Part shown: piece after piece, positions 62,118-64,000 of the stretch
How positions within the stretch are numbered: the stretch's first letter is position 1
Layout: every line of letters starts with the position of its first letter
Assembly (NCBI RefSeq): GCF_000002425.4
Contig: NC_037267.1
Coordinates: forward strand, 10,243,398 to 10,307,397
Reading direction: 5' to 3'
DNA from: Physcomitrium patens
Lineage: Eukaryota > Streptophyta > Bryopsida > Funariales > Funariaceae
Length of the DNA stretch: 64,000 nt
Translations under genes and position numbers: made by a program
The notes under the pieces: generated by a model
The model's database searches: none
Seen by the model: only the letters and a program-made list of their open reading frames with translations
What the model was told of the DNA's origin: nothing

Positions 62118-62151
62118 TGTATTTTCAAATAAAAAACCACGTAATACAACA
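62118..62151 (+). repeat. R1 copy a, end after the nested element
   Basis: Joining the flanks over the insertion is consistent with R1 copy b in the AGCTAGGTACC...ATTTTC area near 63210. The copy ends with TAATACAACA, complementary to the TGTTGTATTA start of copy c. Confidence 0.65.
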
Positions 62152-63368
62152 ATTTTTAGAATCACCTTTCTTAGATATTTGTGATCCTTAAAGTCTTATT
62201 TTATTTCTTTTAATTGATATTTAGGACATATATTAAATAGAACTTATAAAAAAAAGGATTGGAGAGGGATTTTGGTAGCAAAAAAGAAAAGTTATGGCAT
62301 CCATATGGATGAATGGAGATGGGTGATCAAATATCCATTTCTATTGGCTAAAAATCATGTCCAATGGGCTTCAAGGAGGCTGTCTGAGGCCTTATTAGAG
62401 ATTAGGATTGCTCTTTTGAGGCCATTCAAACTTTGGAGACTAGGATCACCAATTTTAGGTTTTTGACTATGATTTTGGTGCAAATTTTGTGTGATTTGGA
62501 GTTTATATAAAAGAGATATAGCTGCTTAAAGTTAAGGTATTGATTTTGTATCTACTTTTTAACATAATGAGCATGTACATAAAGCAATAAAGGATCAGCG
62601 ACTAGATTGGAAAGATTATTTTTTTGGCTATATTTTTGGCACTCTTTGATGGATTTCAAGTTGGAATGAAGGAGATATTGGAAGTTAAAGTCAATGCTTT
62701 AAATCTAAAGATAATAAGTAATCCAATTTACTAATGGTTGTATTTTGAGCTATATCTTGAGAAATTTGATAAAATTTTGGCTCAAATTTTTTTAAATTGT
62801 GTTTAATCATGTAAACAAATTTTATGATTTTTTTTTTTTTTTTTTTTTTTTAATTTAAATTTTGGATTTTTGAGATATGAAGAAAATAGTTTTTTGGTGC
62901 TAGTAGAATAGGATTTAGAGCACCTTTTTGGGGTTTCTAAGATACCAAAAGATTGATAATAGATTTATAGTTTTTTTTTTTTTTTTGTAATAAAGCTGAA
63001 AGATAGAATTTATATTATATAAAGTTTTTTAAAGAAACTAAATAATTTGAACAAAAGATATGAATTTCTAAAATTCAAGGAAAAAATATCCTTTACAGGA
63101 AGAAAATATTTTGAAGGATTTTGTTATAATTTGAGCTTTTGTACAAAAAGAAGGGATTTTTAGAAGCTAAGACATCATATATAAGCCAAAGCTAAAATCT
63201 CTATAGCTAAATACCTAATATATTCTCAGATTACAAATTATGCCATATGACACTGTTGTAGTATGAGACACTATCAATAGCTAAGAAAACCTGTAAACCA
63301 TCTTCAAAGCAAATAAAATTCAAAGTATGTAGCAACTACAAATCATTGTAACTTAGATTTTTTCAACA
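62152..63368 (+). repeat. R1 repeat, copy b
   Basis: Lacks the first about 220 bases of R1. It starts with the phrase GAATCACCTTTCTTAGATAT and runs collinear with copy a to an ending TTTTTTCAACA. It contains poly(T) at 62828-62851. A 64-codon open frame at 62272-62466 is accidental and is not kept in the other copies. Confidence 0.7.
62828..62851. repeat. Poly(T) tract
   Basis: About 24 T residues inside R1 copy b. The same position in copy a lacks a long run. Confidence 0.9.
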
Positions 63369-63380
63369 TATAATAATTAG

Positions 63381-64000
63381 TGTTGTATTATAATTTGGCT
63401 ACCATGCAAAAATATTGTGTTTATATATTTGATATATAATTTATTAAGTAACATAGTAAGAGCCATGTTATTAGATTTTAATTAGTTATAGAATATAATT
63501 AGATTACTACTTTAAAAGAAGGTTGTTTAAATGAACTACTGTTAGAATTTATATAAATTTATATTTTTTTGATAGTAGCTTTTAAGATTAATTTTGATTG
63601 ATAGTAACTTTTACATATTTAAAGTCATCTTTGTTAGATATTAGTGATCCTTGAAGTCTTATTTTGTTTCTTTTATTTGATTTTTAGAGCATATATTATA
63701 TAAATCTTATTAGAAAAAATATTGGAGAGGGATCTTAGTAGCAAAAAGAGAAGTTAGGGTATCTATAGAGATGAATGGAGATGGATGATGAAGTTCTCTA
63801 TTCCTATTACTCAAAAATCATGACCATTGGACTTCAAGGAGGCTACTTGAAGCCATATTAGGAATTAGGGTTAGTCTTATGGAAGGATTTGAACATCGAA
63901 AGTTAAGACCAACAAGTTCAAATTTTTGGCTATGATTTTTGTGCAAATTTTGAGTCATTTAAATTTTTATGAAGGAGATATAGGCGCTCAAAGTCAAGAT
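63381..64000 (+). repeat. R1 repeat, copy c (cut by window end)
   Basis: Starts TGTTGTATTATAATTTGGCTACCATG, 12 bases after the end of copy b, and is collinear with copy a from 54366. Phrases GAGATGAATGGAGATGGATGATG and GGACTTCAAGGAGGC match copies a and b. It runs to the window edge. Confidence 0.72.

Noticed and set aside
62272-62466. 64-codon open frame in R1 copy b
   Set aside because: The frame is not kept in R1 copies a, c, d or e, so it is a chance frame in a non-coding repeat.
1-64000. tRNA, rRNA, CRISPR arrays or bacterial operon features
   Set aside because: No cloverleaf-like segment, rRNA similarity or spaced direct-repeat array was seen; the window is eukaryotic nuclear DNA.

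Overview
The window looks like nuclear DNA from a land plant, probably a non-seed plant. The evidence is one plant-type UBP12/13 (USP7-like) deubiquitinase gene with 31 coding exons and GT-AG introns, surrounded by decayed Ty3/gypsy LTR retrotransposons whose primer-binding sites resemble plant ones. Gene-region sequence is moderately GC-rich, while the flanks are extremely AT-rich. Large AT-rich, retroelement-derived intergenic tracts around a compact gene are reminiscent of mosses, but a species cannot be named from this sequence alone.

Layout. 1-480: unassigned, more balanced sequence. 481-3878: truncated chromovirus fossil (minus strand) with its 5' LTR. 3885-7580: old repeat complex (R2) carrying a gag remnant of another gypsy lineage. 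7800-9960: plus-strand gypsy RNase H/integrase remnant without a chromodomain. 9961-11880: AT-rich spacer. 11880-12792: GC-rich promoter and leader. 12793-22630: the UBP12/13 gene. 22631-23640: probable 3' UTR and downstream sequence. 23641-33770: AT-rich desert with a small gypsy RT remnant and a partial R1 repeat. 33775-41171: LTR-flanked chromovirus fossil (minus) with a nested R1 repeat and a 418-base assembly gap. 41172-43660: desert with a perfect hairpin. 43874-about 54000: plus-strand chromovirus fossil whose gag region is split by a 4.5 kb R2 complex. 54121-64000: tandem-like copies of R1, a 1.45 kb LTR-like repeat. One of these hosts a much younger, LTR-complete chromovirus (55825-62112, minus) with a CCTTG target-site duplication.

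Function. The only host gene that can be supported is UBP12/13: an N-terminal MATH domain, a USP catalytic domain with an intact Cys198/His445/Asp462 triad, and the long ubiquitin-like C-terminal region. It appears intact at 1107 codons plus stop. Everything else is mobile-element fossil, simple repeat or unassigned AT-rich DNA.

The most interesting signal is in the LTRs of the young chromovirus. Each carries a dense array of canonical heat-shock elements (alternating TTC/GAA pentamers, about eleven TTCTAGAA palindromes) upstream of a TATA box. Eroded, simpler versions occur in the LTRs of the older related elements. The young element also has an unassigned 117-residue open frame between its chromodomain and 3' LTR. 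Two perfect 22-bp hairpins in otherwise decayed DNA are also unexplained. No clearly new biological system beyond these leads could be supported.
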